This document shows positions 38,401 through 51,900 of a stretch of DNA of 64,000 bases, piece by piece. Every line of letters starts with the position of its first letter. Position 1 is the first letter of the stretch. The stretch is from assembly GCA_019722365.1 (NCBI GenBank), contig JADFUC010000646.1:248001-312000 (forward strand), written 5' to 3'. Made by a program: the position numbers and the translations under genes. Below the pieces are notes generated by a model. It worked only from the letters and a program-made list of their open reading frames with translations, searched no databases and was not told the origin of the DNA. Origin of the DNA: Lithospermum erythrorhizon (lineage: Eukaryota; Streptophyta; Magnoliopsida; Boraginales; Boraginaceae).

Positions 38401-39214
38401 AAGTTTGTGAATATTTTTTATTAAAGAGACAAAATTACCCATGTAAGCATTTCACATGTGTTCGCATGACACCTTAGCAGGAGAGATATGAAATGGAATC
38501 GATTTTGCAGAGGATTGCATTGATCGAATGAGGTTGAAACGTAGGTGATTAGCAGAGGCATTATGAGTAGCGTAAGTGATCAGCTTGATCGTTAACCACG
38601 TTAATAAAAGTGTAGCAAAATTGATAAAAGTGTAACAAATTTTGAGTAGCAAATGTTAAATTTGTTTGAGTACGATTAAAGAGGGGAGGGAAATTCGTGA
38701 ACTAGATAATAAGAAAGAAAAAGGGAAAAGGAGGGGGAAGGGGGCTGAACTAGGGGCGAAGAATGTTAAGGGAAAAGGAAGGGGGAAACAGGGGGTGTTG
38801 AGTAGAAATGTAGGAGGAGGAGGAGGGGGAGGTTTTGGATTATTGAGAAGTGATGGATTGGGGGGAGGTGCATATATATTTGCCCGGATATGTACAGGTT
38901 ACAGGATTGATCCGTCGGTTACCGATGGTCGAAAAAAAGCCACTTGGGATCGGTCGTTATCGGATGGATCTTTCAGGTCAGATTTTTTCGGTCAGAATCT
39001 CGAGGCCAGTTAGGTTTGTAGGCCGCTTCTTTCTTTCTTGGCTTTAATATGTGGTCTCATTGCATTGGAACACCAGAGCTCTTTCTTGGTTGTTTCCCTG
39101 AGAAAAATTAACTATAAGATGCACTTCAAGACCTGAACTAGAAAAATCATATAAGGGGACTTCTATCGAAATTGCAAATTTTTCTACACAATGACACTGT
39201 TCTGAAACAGCTAA
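35455..39214. other. Intergenic region between pseudokinase and PYRR genes
   Basis: No recognisable gene. The stretch mixes AT-rich DNA with blocks richer in CG (about 36500-37600 and 37900-38330) that look like decayed transposon sequence. A purine-rich segment at 38660-38870 gives an open frame dominated by Lys, Gly and Arg (38666-39013) that I regard as a composition artefact. A 19-bp exact direct repeat links 37483 and 38079. The 3' UTR of PYRR should lie just left of 39215. Confidence 0.5.
37483..38097. repeat. Exact 19-bp direct repeat about 600 bp apart
   Basis: TGAGTGTTAAATTTGTGAC occurs at 37483-37501 and again at 38079-38097. The first copy is followed by CTTTTAACAC, giving a small stem with GTGTTAAA. 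The motif resembles the ends of some Harbinger-type MITEs, but no matching inverted end was found, so the class is unproven. Confidence 0.45.
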
Positions 39215-42200
39215 TTAATCTTTATAATTTTTCAAATTGACTTTCTCTGTTTTGATATGTTCCAGAGTTCTCACTTGAGGAGTTGAGGTAGAGGATTCAC
39301 CAAGTAACTCTGACCTCAACCTCATTAACAGCCTCCCTAGATAATTCAGGCCCTCGCCATCACGACCTCCACCCCAGAAGTAGTCATGAGGTGAAGCTTC
39401 CACGAGAACAGACCCTGCTGTAGAGAGCAGCATCGATTTTAAATGCGGATATGAAGAGAACTTGTATTTAAGTGCCTGATACATGATATCTAGTTTGACA
39501 TCTTCCCAATCAGATCTTACCTGCAAAAGAAGAACAAATATCTTGGAAAATTTTCAGAGCATATAGAAGTCATGTGAATTTAACTTAGAAAGAGCTATTA
39601 AATCCAGAACCAATCATCTTAACAATCTGAAAACAGTTTGTCAGAATGTGTACAATATCAGTAAGTATGATTATGCACCCAAAAGCCTGTGTAAGACAGC
39701 ACCTCTTTTAGTTGACAGACACTAATGAAATTTGTAATTCACTATATACACTTAAGGTTGAAGGATCCCACCCATGAAACCATCAATGTATGTCAAGAAA
39801 TATCAGAGGATCCATTGAACAATGAAAAAAAAAGTTAAACAAATATATACTTGCTGATTGAGTAAAGAGCCACGTAAGCATCAATAGGAACATTTATTCT
39901 TTCGAACAAATGTGAGAGGGTGTGAGATAGTACCAGATGAGGGTGCTTCTTCTGCATTCTTCTTCCAAGTCTTGCAGCTTCTTCAGGACTTTTCATGTTT
40001 ATGATGTCTTCCAAACATTGACGAGCCGCAGGGTCATCGACCCCGACAAATTTGCAAGCCTGCAAATGAAAAAAGATTTTGGATAACATTCTGAGGAAGT
40101 CGAAGCGACATGATACATGTTTTTAAGAAAAGCGGGGATCAACCTGGTAATAGTGCTCTACGCTAGGCCACCTAAAGTTCTCTTCCTTTCCATCAGGGAC
40201 AGATATTGGATGATGAGAGAAATTGGAAAAAGCGCCATACGGGTCCCATGTTTTATAGAAAGCTATGATTCTTGATTCATAAGGGGAAACGGATGGATCA
40301 ATCGCAAAAGTTTCTTCAACTGACGGGATAACAGGAGTCATCTCAGGAACTGGCTGGAGAAACCCACTTACAAGCATGTCAGGCCCAATCTGCATTTTAT
40401 GGCAAACATAATTTGTTAGATAAAAAACACAATCAACAAAGATAAAAAACAAAGACTAAGCCCACCACACAACCCTTTCATTGAAAAAGTCATTTATATT
40501 GGTCAACTAACAGACAACTTTAGGACAATTGATAAATCATGCTAACAAATTAAAATCATAGTCCAGATATGTAGTAATCAGACTATTAATTCAGACGACA
40601 CAGAGCCCTGGATCCAGATATTCTTACTTTAATAATTTGTGGTTTTTTATCCTAGTTAATCTGTGTACCCTTATTGACAGTCCCTAATTTCAGACTACGA
40701 AGCAGATTGCATGACCAGGTATGAAAGTATTTAACTGTGACCACAAAACGATCAGAAGTATTTAACGGTGGCCAATATATGACTACAATATGATCTTAAA
40801 GAGCACAAAACTGCTCCATAGTAAAATATTATTGTGTTCGCTTTCTTCCTCAAACATCATCATGCAGAGATCCAATGTGTAACAGAAAAAAGAAAATTAC
40901 AAGATATAAGGCCTCATAATAATTATGAAGCTGTCCTCATAAAGGAAATGCTACGTTTAAAATGATAAGAATAAGTTTATTAGGGTAGAAAACTATGATA
41001 ACCTGTTCGTAATGCACATCATTAAGTTCCAGAGCTTGTGTCATTTCAACCATCCCAAGTTCGCCAACAGGTGATGGTGCATTCTTTCCCCCTATAATTT
41101 TAGGGGCCACAAATGCATGTACCTCCATGTATTTATACAACAATATAAATAAAATAATACTTAAAAAATTAGAATGCATATGCTTACATGTGCAAGTTGT
41201 ATCCGATAAGAAACAAGTAAGCACAAGTAAACAGCTCGACAAACATGGACACCAAAAGGCACAAGAAGACAGTTACCAGATGGCCATCCCAATTTTCATT
41301 TATAGAAGGCACAATTGACTTCACAAAAACACTACAATCTGAGCTGGCAGAATTCATAAAAAGTAAAATAAGATAATGAAAAAGGGAGGGAGTAAATAAT
41401 AGTTGGATGTGTGATAAGTCACCGGAGCTCGCCACATGGCAACACCTTTGATATTTTTTTTAATAAAAAATTTAAGATAACATTTATTGTTTTATTTAAT
41501 GCCATTTAGATTATAATGTAATTCCATCTGTCTTTTAAAATTTGTTCAGTTTACGACATGCTTCCTTAAGCTATGCAGGATAAAGTTAAAATTCCTAAGG
41601 ATCAGAAATTGTTGATACTGATGCAATAAAGAAGGAAAGTAATTTGGGATAGGAGCATATAACTTGGTTAGGCCGATAAGTTTATCATCACCATCGTCAT
41701 TATTATCACATATCGCTGGATTTTTTAAGCCGGCTTATTACTTAATAATAGAGTAACTTAGTTCCTGATATATAATATTTAGAACAAATTCAGTTAATAT
41801 CTCTATCTTCAACTTAGTTAAGGAGCACTATATCATGACGACAAGAGCTCAAGAGCCACTCATACTCTTTGGCACTGTAAAAAAGTCTTTAATGGTAATT
41901 AGATAAAAGGTGGTATTCTTGGAGACATTTTTGGCTCTATCAGTAACATGAGTGATCAAATGACAAAAATTAAGAGCAGGCAAAGTTAAAGATTCAACCT
42001 AAACAATGGTACCAATAGAAGTTCAAGTAAAGTATGTAACAAGAATTCTATAGGTGAATAGACATCCTACAGAAATTATTCTGAAAATTAACATAAGACC
42101 ACGACTGCCATTAGAGAATACCTTGTGTATTATACCAGACGAAATGGCGGAAGCAGCAAGAGTCCCACCACATTCCCAGAGAATTGAAAGATAACCACGG

Positions 42201-44384
42201 TCATACAAGTACTCTACAACATCTCTAGGATTAAGGATGTCAAACTCCACCACCTCTACACCTTTTGAAGCAAGAAGTTTCTGGAAACTTTTCCTTGCAC
42301 CTCGTTGAGTTGCAACAATAGTGGGTACTTCATCAACGTCCCAAACATATGCAGAATCTGGAAGGTCAAGAGATGCAGACATTACAATGCGACGAGGCAC
42401 GTGTCCATCTCCATGTCTGGCAGTTAAACGGGGATCTAAATACCATTTTGAAGAACATAATTAGGATATTGTAAACTAGTCGATAATTGAATGTGATGAT
42501 TGAGGTCTGAGGAAAAGCCATACTATCTCTGCGTACAGTATTTCCACCAACAACAACAGCATCACTTCTACCTCGCATCTCAAAAACTCGACTTCTCGAA
42601 ACTTTGCTACTTATCCATGAAGCGTGTCCACTACTTGCTGCAATTTTCCCTGATGGGCCACATGGAATGTCAGCCACAACTCCTCTTGCATATAAAGGGT
42701 CTTATATTACTCTGAGAATAATCCTTATTGAATCAACGATACCTAACTAGCTTACCATCAAGAGTCATGGCATACTTTAGGACAGAGAATGGAACTCGGC
42801 AAGAAGCTCTATAGAGCAAAGGAGCATTAACTATAAGGCAAGATTTCAAAGCTTCCTGAAAATAATTGACAAGATGTCAAAGTGATATAGCATGGGTAAA
42901 CAGAACGTCAAAGAATATTCTTTCAATGTAATCTTCAAGTGAAGATGAAATATAAGCCTTGCAATACATCATTGTTGATGCAGATAACTTCTTATTAATC
43001 CACTTATGCCACATAGGCCTCCTACTACTCATTATAACTTCATCTAAAAAGTTAAAAGGTAGCATCTTTTTACCTGTCATGTTGTTTGACTCATAACTTC
43101 CATCATATATTAAAAGACGGAAGGAGTATTCGAGAAGCATATTTCTTACCTCTAGTGTTTTACTTTGAAGATCCTCTCCGAGAACATCAACCTGCATGCC
43201 TTCACACCTGAGTGCACGGATAGCATTGCCCCGAAGATGTTGTGAAGGATGTCTAATGCCAATTACAACTCTTGCAATTCCTGCCTAAGAAGATGCCTTA
43301 GTCTAACTTGAATCCAAAGTTCGAAGTAACTATCTCCGGACATAGAGTAACAAGGGGAGACTAAAGTTCACACAAAAGAAATCATGCTTGACCGAGTGAA
43401 CCATTTAAGCTCGATTAACCTAGATGAACACAACAAATAGAACACAAACACGCTTAAAATTTAACCTACATTCACGTAAGTTCATCTCAATCGAAACGAA
43501 ACATAAATTAATTTAATTGATTGAATTTTTGCTTAAAAAGTGAAGTTGACTAATTGTTGACATAAAAACCTCCCAATTAAATTGAAGTGGAGATAGTAAT
43601 CCAGCTACCTTAAAGAGTACTTTACGATCAAAAGTAGAATATTTTTTATCCTTCAATCAAACCTCCCACTTAACTTGAAATAACTTACATCTAAATTCAA
43701 ATTGAGATAGTTACACATACTCCCTCCAATCCAAAATCAACAAATTTGATCGACTTTTTTGCATATCGAGGTGGAGCTTTGATCATCAATTACTAATTAT
43801 TCATTATTCATTCGTGTTTGAAAATAGTTTCATAATATGTAGTAGAGTATTATCTTCTTATAGCTTTTAAAACTCGATATGCTAAAACGTCAATTGTTTA
43901 ATGCTAAGGACATAGGTACCTTAACGAGAGCAGAGATTGAGGAGTGATCACCGGGCTCCATATTAAGATAAGCAGTAGCGCCATTACAGCTCCCAGAGGC
44001 AGCTTCCAAAGCTAGAAGTTCAGCTGGGGTAGTACCCTCCGCGTAAAGGTACCCCTCACCCACAACTTCCTCCTTCTGTTTCTGCCCCACAATCACGCAC
44101 CCGAAGTTGGGGTGCGGGGCAGTGAGGCCAGCGGACTTGTCCGCTAGCTCGACTGCTCGCTTTATAAAGCGAGCGTCGAGGGGGAGGGGGAGGGGAGGCT
44201 TTGGGGTGAAAGAAGAAGGAGCTTGGTAGATGGGGGGGTTGGGAAGTATCCGAATGTGGATGCCATTTGTGGAGTGGGGAATGGGGTTGTGATTTGAGGT
44301 CAAAATGGAAGCATTTGATGTGGATGTGTTACAAAGTGTTGTTGACTTCGATTGTGGCGGCATGGATACGGATGTCACCGGCAT
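39215..44384 (-). CDS. PYRR: Riboflavin biosynthesis protein PYRR, plastid (deaminase-like, reductase, N-glycosidase fusion)
   Basis: Nine exons on the minus strand: 44384-43920, 43284-43150, 42855-42756, 42649-42524, 42435-42122, 41122-41003, 40389-40144, 40059-39934 and 39520-39215. They sum to 1938 nt and 645 aa in frame, all GT-AG. The Ser/Thr-rich N-terminus fits a plastid transit peptide. The deaminase-like domain (AGLTAPHPNFGCVIVG) has lost the zinc ligands: HAE reads PAE and the PCxxxxxxxC loop reads NMEPGDHSS. This is the known state of plant PYRR, whose deamination is done by PYRD. The reductase domain (KYAMTLDGKIAASSGHASW, then GGNTVRRD) uses NADPH on the pathway pyrimidine. The C-terminal COG3236/YbiA-type domain (WDPYGAFSNFSHHPI, SVEHYYQACKFVG, DWEDVKLDIMYQALKYKF) hydrolyses damaged pathway intermediates in characterised homologues. 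It matches remembered Arabidopsis PYRR (At3g47390, PHS1). Confidence 0.93.
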
Positions 44385-45925
44385 GCTATGTGCTGTTCTC
44401 TCATTTTTTTTTTTTTTTTATACGGGGAGCACGATTTTATCGTTATCTTAAAATAGGAGTTTCGTATTGATTAACGTTATGGTGTGTTTGGATTGGGACG
44501 AATTTAAATGAAGGTAAAATTTAAAAATTAACCTAAATAAGGGTAATTGAGGTGAATTTAGGTAAATATTTTAAAATGTTGTTTGGATAATGTTTTATTT
44601 GTAAGGTAAATCTAGGTGAAAGTATCTGAAATATAACTAAAAATATCATTAGACTACATTAAATCATTAGGGTTAATGAAAGCAAGGTAGTCTAGGTGAA
44701 TCGTTTAACGCAGATTAAAGTAGATAGAATATAAAAAATAGGAAGGCCTCAAATGAGTGAAGCTTAAAATTTATTGGGTCGCTTTACGTCCGAAGCGAGC
44801 GGGTAATGTCTTCAATAACTCTATCTTTTGTCGATATTTCTCGAGCGGGGATCGGTCGTTATCGAAACGATGAGGCCGTCTTTAGTATTATATTGTCTTT
44901 GGATAAAGTTTTAAGAATTCATTTTGGTTGTTCAACATTTGAGATACCAAGATAAATGTTAATGTCTCGTTTCGTGCAATTACGATTATATCTTTTGGAG
45001 ATTAATGTGTAACAATTGTGAAATAAGAAAGAAGTTGAAGTCAGCCGATCTTATTGGGAGTGGATTCTCCTTTTATTCAAGGCTGTGACCGTGAGAGTAT
45101 TACAACCGATCGGGCGGAGCCAGTCCATAGCCAATTTGGTAGCATCTCCGAGTCCATTTGGGGTCATTGGGTTCGTCTGATAGAGCGTTCATTCTAGTAA
45201 CTAGTAAGTCAAGTAACTCAAATATTGTAAATTTGTAATAAGTCAAATTCTTTCAAATCCAATGAGAGGATGTGTTGAATAGAAATAGAATTATTAGTAC
45301 ATGACCTAATATTTAAATTAGACCAAAGACTATTTATGAAATTAAAATATACCCTTATGTTACTTTTAACTTTATATTATATGTTAAAAAGAATTTTTTA
45401 TATTACTAAAAAAAGTCAGAAATACTTGTTTTTTAAAATAATACAATAATTATTTACTCATAAATGAGACATCGTATTACTATAGAAAAATAATAATTTA
45501 TCACTTTGAATCATGTTAAATCGATTAATAAACATTTATTAAGAAAAAACAAAATAGTCGAGCATAATATTGATGGACTTTTTTTCACGTACAAAACATG
45601 TATCTGACTAGTAAATTACAAAAACCCATGGTCACTTTTGATGTTAGAACTTGGAAGTAGGAACAAGAGGTTACTCTATGTGTTCTCAAGCCTGAAAAAT
45701 AGGTCACACTAATACAAACATTCATCTAAAACCTGATTCTTTGTAATTTCAACTTCATTTCCCTAACTATGATTGTGAATCTCAATGATAAAGCAGGAGA
45801 TTTTCAGTTGTATAAGAACTGCCATGCTGCAAATAGTCATCAACCTCGAGGATGAAAATGAGAATTTCAGTATTTCAAGAATCGCCGCGCTGTAGTTATT
45901 TCCTCAGTAAGGGGAGATCAATGTC
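44385..45925. other. Intergenic region: PYRR upstream and ABCG downstream
   Basis: The PYRR promoter should be in the first few hundred bases, which include a T15 run near 44407. A dispersed repeat related to one in an ABCG intron lies at about 44540-44660. No other gene is seen. Confidence 0.45.
44540..44660 (+). repeat. Dispersed repeat, copy 1
   Basis: Contains AAATATTTTAAAATGTTGT, then TTGGAT, then TCTAGGTGAA and GAAATATAACTA in this order. The same series occurs in reverse orientation at about 51028-51132 inside an intron of the ABCG gene. The family is unknown. Confidence 0.6.
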
Positions 45926-48900
45926 TTACTTCTTCTGGAAAGTAACCAAACAGAAGAATGCTAAACCGCGACTAACGACACCAGTGGCAAGAAGAAATCC
46001 AAGAACTCGATACCAATGTTTAAGACTATATCCCTTTTGCAAGATTGCACCACATCTTGTCACTAGCCATACTCCAGAATATCTAACGACAAAAAACAAG
46101 ACGAGAAAGGGGGTATCGGCTTTAAGAATGAATCAGGATAATTGTACTGCAAAAGATTGAAGAGTAAATATAATTTACCTCTTGGCATTTGCTATCAAGA
46201 ATGCTTCTAAAGCCCATTTTGTGAAGCAATAATCTCCTAATTTATTTATAAATTTATCACCATCTTGATTTGCAACTAGAGTTAGAACCACTGGAAGCAA
46301 CACTGACCACTGCAAGTAAACAAATATGTCATAAAGTGCAAATGTAAACAAATCTAGTACTGAAAAGTCCAAGTTCATAGTAAATACTACTAACCAGTTG
46401 TGCTTGGCCAGGCTCAAAATAGATGGCTAGTGTATAAGCTATTCCAGTAACACAATATACGAGACAAACAAGAATGAGATAGTTGTCCAAAATTGACGAT
46501 CTTGGATTGTTGAAAAAATAGAACATAGACAGATATACTGCAGGCTTCACGATAGTATTAAAATGGTCAACTGTATCCTTGGCGAGAAAATAGGCCGTGC
46601 TGCTCATTCCTGAAGCGCTTTCTCTCCAGTAGTGTAATTTGTCAAGAGAAAATGATCTCAAAGCTCCAATCTTGCAGAGAAGGGCTGCATATGGATATCA
46701 AATGTTTGGAAAGATTAGCCAAGAGGAAAATTATAATGTGTAAAGAAGCAGCTACTTTGATTTGAACCGAGTTCATCTAAAAATGACCATATCATTGGTA
46801 CATGTATATTTTTAGAAGGATAGCGACGTTATTCAACGAGAAACTTGGTGGAGGAAGGAATATCAGAATTGGTAACTTACAAACTGATATGACCGTGTAA
46901 AGATAACCGGTCGACCCAAAGTCCTCATCGCTAACTTTAGCAAGTGTCCCTAAGCAGACCCCCGCTAGTAGTAAAATCAGAAAGTCCACTCCCTGAATCC
47001 TTGCTTCTCTCAGCCGCTGCTTCGTAAGTCTGAGATAACAGCATTATATCACCAAGTGCTTTATACTAGAAGACATTCATGGCTGATTGTTGAAAACTTG
47101 ATAAGAAAAATGCAATTGCTTTATACTAGAATGATAATTATGGCTGATTGAAATTGCATTAAGAAAATTCTACTTTTCTGTTTTCCTTCTATAGTACATG
47201 TTCTAGGAAAGGGTGGCATCATTCTCAAAGATTTATTCAATACCACATGAACTTGATATGCATAAAAAGAATTCACAGTTTAACGATCATGAGGGAGATA
47301 ATATCGTAACAGCAGGAAATGTGAAAGATAAATTGTGCATCTATACCTCCCAAGGAAGTATTTATATTGGTAGTAAACACCTGGGGTTCTCCGATTGGAT
47401 AAGTCCTTTGACTTCCCAAGAGTGCTCTGAAGATAGTCTTTCTTCTGTTCAACATTAAATTTCATATCATCCCACAAATCCCCAGCCAAAGTTTTTTCAT
47501 CAGTCGAAGCATTTGCACCATTAGCTGTAGCTTCTCCAACTGAAGATGATGACATTCCAGAAGAACTTAGCAACTCTGGTGGCACAGGATATCCATTATG
47601 AAGCATCCATCTAAGAGGAAGATCTTTAGCGGTCACTCCTGAGCCAGCACTTGGTTTCACTATACCCTCCAGAATGTCAATGTAGTGATCTGGAGGATTT
47701 ACTCTCTCCGGTACATCTATTCCAAGGCCAGAAAAGTACTCCTCGACTTTCTTCACCGGTCCATGATATGCAGTAAGACCACCCTTAGCTAGAAGTATTA
47801 TGTCATCAAACATCTGGAACAAAGTATAGCTGAGAGAAAAATTAGACGAGCATTTAAGGGAGAAGTTTTCTACCATTACCAACAAAAACGGGATGACGAA
47901 GGATGCATATACATAGGGAGTAGATGACATTTGTAGTACAAACATGAAACAGGAGAAAAAAGGTCATTGAGTAAAAGAAGCAAATTCTAAAAAGACTGTC
48001 GGAAGCAACTCATTCCTTATATGTTTATTTAGTGAAGGGTAACCTCAGTTTGTTAAACAAAGTTCAAAGTATCACAAATGACTCATTTATTAATATAATA
48101 AAGAGTGCAATAAAAAAAATAAAAATAAAGAGTGCAATCAACCTGCATGACTTGTATAATGAGTGCATTTTACTGAAACTGCACATATGACAATAACTAT
48201 AGAATCAGATTAGTAAAATGCTAATGTTTTAGGTCTTCCTCTGAGTATAGGACATTATCACAAATCTTTGAGATAAACAAGGCCGCAACAATGCATCATT
48301 CAGTTTTCTAGATTTCTGCTTAAATGTTTACCTCGGCTGGTGAAGTACCATGACTATGTTGACTCCTTCAAGAGCTTCACGACGAAGGGCTCTCAAAAGT
48401 AGTAGAGAAGATGCACTATCCAAGCCAGATGTTGGTTCATCAAGGATCAATAGAGAAGGATCCATAACCATTTCAAGTCCAACGTTTACCCGCTTTCTTT
48501 GTCCCCCAGATATTCCTCTCTTCTCCACCGTTCCAACCAATGAATCTCTGATGAGTTGCAACCCCAGGGACTCGATGACTCTTTCAATTACTAAAACCTT
48601 TTCTGCTTTTGATAGATCAGCAGGTAATCTATGATGGAAATTCAATCGAGAGAATAAGGTTAAAATAGGACATTCTGGAATAATCATGATATTAACCCCT
48701 AACACAGTTATACAGGAAGGTTTAGTTATTGCTTCAATAATGATATAGTAAGTGCTATTCACTTTAATTTTTTTAACTCACCTGCATCTAGCACTGAACC
48801 ATAGATTCTCCTCCACAGTCAAGTTTCCATGCACTATATCATCCTGTGGCACAAATCCAAGAACTCTCTTATATGACTGCATGGAGTCGTGCTTTCCATT

Positions 48901-51900
48901 TATTAGAATTTGACCAGATATGGTGCATCCATGAAATCTTCCGGTCAAAGCAGATAAAAATGTTGTTTTCCCAGCACCAGATGGACCCATGACAGCTGAA
49001 ACACGACCAGGGCTAAGTGTACCACTTACACTTCGTAAAAGATGCTTATTTTTCCCTTTCAATGTAAGAGTTAAATTTTTAAAAATGACCTCAATAGGAA
49101 GCCTTGCACTGATATCCATATCGTTAGCCATTGAGATGACCCCTGAAAATGTCATATTTTGTGTCTGCTCCTGAAAGGCCTTTTCCTTCTCAATTTGTCC
49201 ATATGCATATCTGAATATTTGACTCCGCGTTTGCAACTGCTTCTTATTTAATGCTTGCTTTTTTATATTTTTATCTCCAATCTCCACATCGAAACCTTCA
49301 TGGCTATCAGGATTTTCTTCGAGTTCTTGCATCATCTTTGTGAGATTGGTTTCTTTTTTCTTTCCTTTGTCTTTTTTCTTGGGCGGCAGTGCAGCATCAG
49401 ACCCAGGCTTTGGATGTCTCATAGATTTCGATGCTGAACCCTTCATAGATGCTGTCTTAGAGAATGTTCTTGATAACGATGATTGTAATCCTTTGGCAGT
49501 CTCCTTTGCAGATTTCCATCGTTCACGTACTTGTACGGTTTCTTTGGCGCTCCTTGCGGCAGCCTCCCTTGATTTTGCCTGTCTCTTTTCTCTATCGCTG
49601 ATGACTTGATCAGAGCAGTTGTATATAATCAGAAGTACAAGCATGAGTCCCCCCTAGTTTTTAAGAAAAACAATATGGTAAAACTTTATCGCACTAACAA
49701 AGCTGTGTTTTTACATAATTGCCTAAATACTTGAATGATCACAAGTAAAGAAACTTACAAAAAACAAGACACCGTAAACTGTAATATTTTGATTAGCGGA
49801 CTGTGGATCACAAGTTGCCAACTTATAACACTCTGCATATTCATTGAAGTGGATAATTAATTTCTGAAGGCTTACAAATAAACATCAGTCAGCCACAATA
49901 AACATCAGTCACTCGCTTATTAAGGGTAGAGATAAAAAGTGTTTATTGCAACCCGATTTGGGGTTAATGAAACCGGATGAATGAGGGTTAAAGAAGGTGA
50001 ATCCATTCACCTCCATTAGCCTAGGCGACTAACAAAATTATGACCCCAAATGGAGTGACCAAACCCCAATCCAAACAGACTTCGGGGAACTTAATGTACT
50101 AATAGTGAAGCAAGACTCACTTGTTTGAGATGTAGAACCAGCTCTGCAATAATAGCTGAAACAAGTAATAACTGTAGTAAATAAGAGAAAAGTTGATGAT
50201 TGCTTATGAACAAGGTAAAATGTACACCAGAATAATCTAACAAGATACAGTAACAAATGTTTATAAGAAATCACATTGAGGATAGTTATAAGAAGAGTTC
50301 GGGATAGCAATCAATACCCTCGGTTGCAACGGATTTTTTGAGTGTTAGTCGGACAATAAAACCCCGCTGGACAGAACATTGAAGGGGCACTTACATAGTC
50401 TGCCCAAACATGAGCTCCACCACAAGTATGGTTTGAATCTCCTGGTGGTAATTGATAACCGTAACTGTAAATGTTTTATTGTTAACCGAGAAATAAACAT
50501 GGCGAAGTAACAAATAAAATACTACAAAAGATGGACAAAACTTACGGATCACAGAGACCAGAAGTCTCGTTGAGCTTTGCCAGAGGACAATAAGTGCCTA
50601 ACGGGCAGGCTACAAAAACAGAATTGGTATATGATTCAGTTATATATTTCATTCCACATGAGAGGTACCCAAGCTATATAGTCAATGGTATATGAGTACT
50701 TCCTCGGTTCTTATTGGAATGAACGGTTTATAGAGTAAAAAAGGTCATTCAAATAATAACGGAGGAATAAGTTAACAAGAACATGATCTAGTTGCAGAAA
50801 CAATTTTCTTATTCAAATTTGACAAACATTACTGTGGAATATGGAAATATCAAGAGCACAAAAGTTATGAAAGTACTGATCATGACATAGCGAAGATACT
50901 ACTCCCTCCGTCTTAAATGTACCCGTTTTGAGTTCTATTTTTTGTGTTCAGTTGGTTAAATAATTCATCTCAATTCACATAGATTCATCCATTTTCATTT
51001 ACCCCAAATTATTATATAATGTAAGGTAATGATTTATAGTTATATTTCACCTTAATCCACCTATATTCACCTCGACAATAAAATAATATCCAAACAACAT
51101 CTTAAAATATTCACCTATATTTACTTCAACTACTCTATTTTTTTCATTCATCTATTTTTTTTTACTATTAATATTGCAATAGTTCACAACCCCTCCCTTA
51201 GAATAAGATTCAAACGCTTGACGTCAAGAGGTGCTAGCTCAGCCGTTACGTCCATTCGATTATCTCGACGAAAAGAGTGGTAAGAAAGAGACGTAGAGTA
51301 CTTACGAATCATGCAAGAAAGGCCTTCAGGGCAGAAGAAGCCTTCACAACAAGGCTGACAATCCTTAATCCTGGAAGGGATAGTTTTGGTTTTGGGGTCA
51401 ACGGACTCATTCTTTCCTATACTACAAGCCCAACCTGGCTCACAACCAGCAGGCCATGAAGACAGGTTACAATTGTTGTTGGGTTTAAGGTAATGTTGTT
51501 GTGCTGGTCCTCCACTGTTTTTTGCACTATCTGCTAAATTCGTTACGTAGAATTTTATTTCTGCTCCTGAACATACCCGTTGCGCCACATCACCTATAAA
51601 ATGCAAACATTAAATAAGATTAACATCATGTTTTACTCTAAATAAATCATCAATTCAAGAGTAACGACTGCTTTCATGTTTATTTCAATAGAATTGGGAA
51701 TTGGGTCTATGTATGTAGCTGTAAAACCATGCAATCACACTCAAAAGACTGCGGTAAATGGATTGGCCGAAAAGTATATGACACCGTCAATAAGCTCATT
51801 TAATCCATCAACTTGATAACTCTTAACTTGACCATCATCTTGCGGTAAGTAAATGTATTTTGAATTTTGTGAATTGTGTTTAGTATTGTTCAACTAATAG

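Noticed and set aside
38666..39013. 115-aa plus-strand frame rich in Lys, Gly and Arg
   Set aside because: It translates a purine-rich low-complexity run; an overlapping frame is equally open and no domain is visible.
42650..42677. Extension of PYRR exon 4 to an upstream in-frame ATG (MADIPCGPS)
   Set aside because: A splice acceptor at 42651/42650 joins TLDG directly to KIAASSG as in the family; the extra residues are intronic.
43480..43740. MITE ends in PYRR intron 1 (near 43590 and 43727)
   Set aside because: The ends face the wrong way or lack a partner within 500 bp, so no complete element is called.
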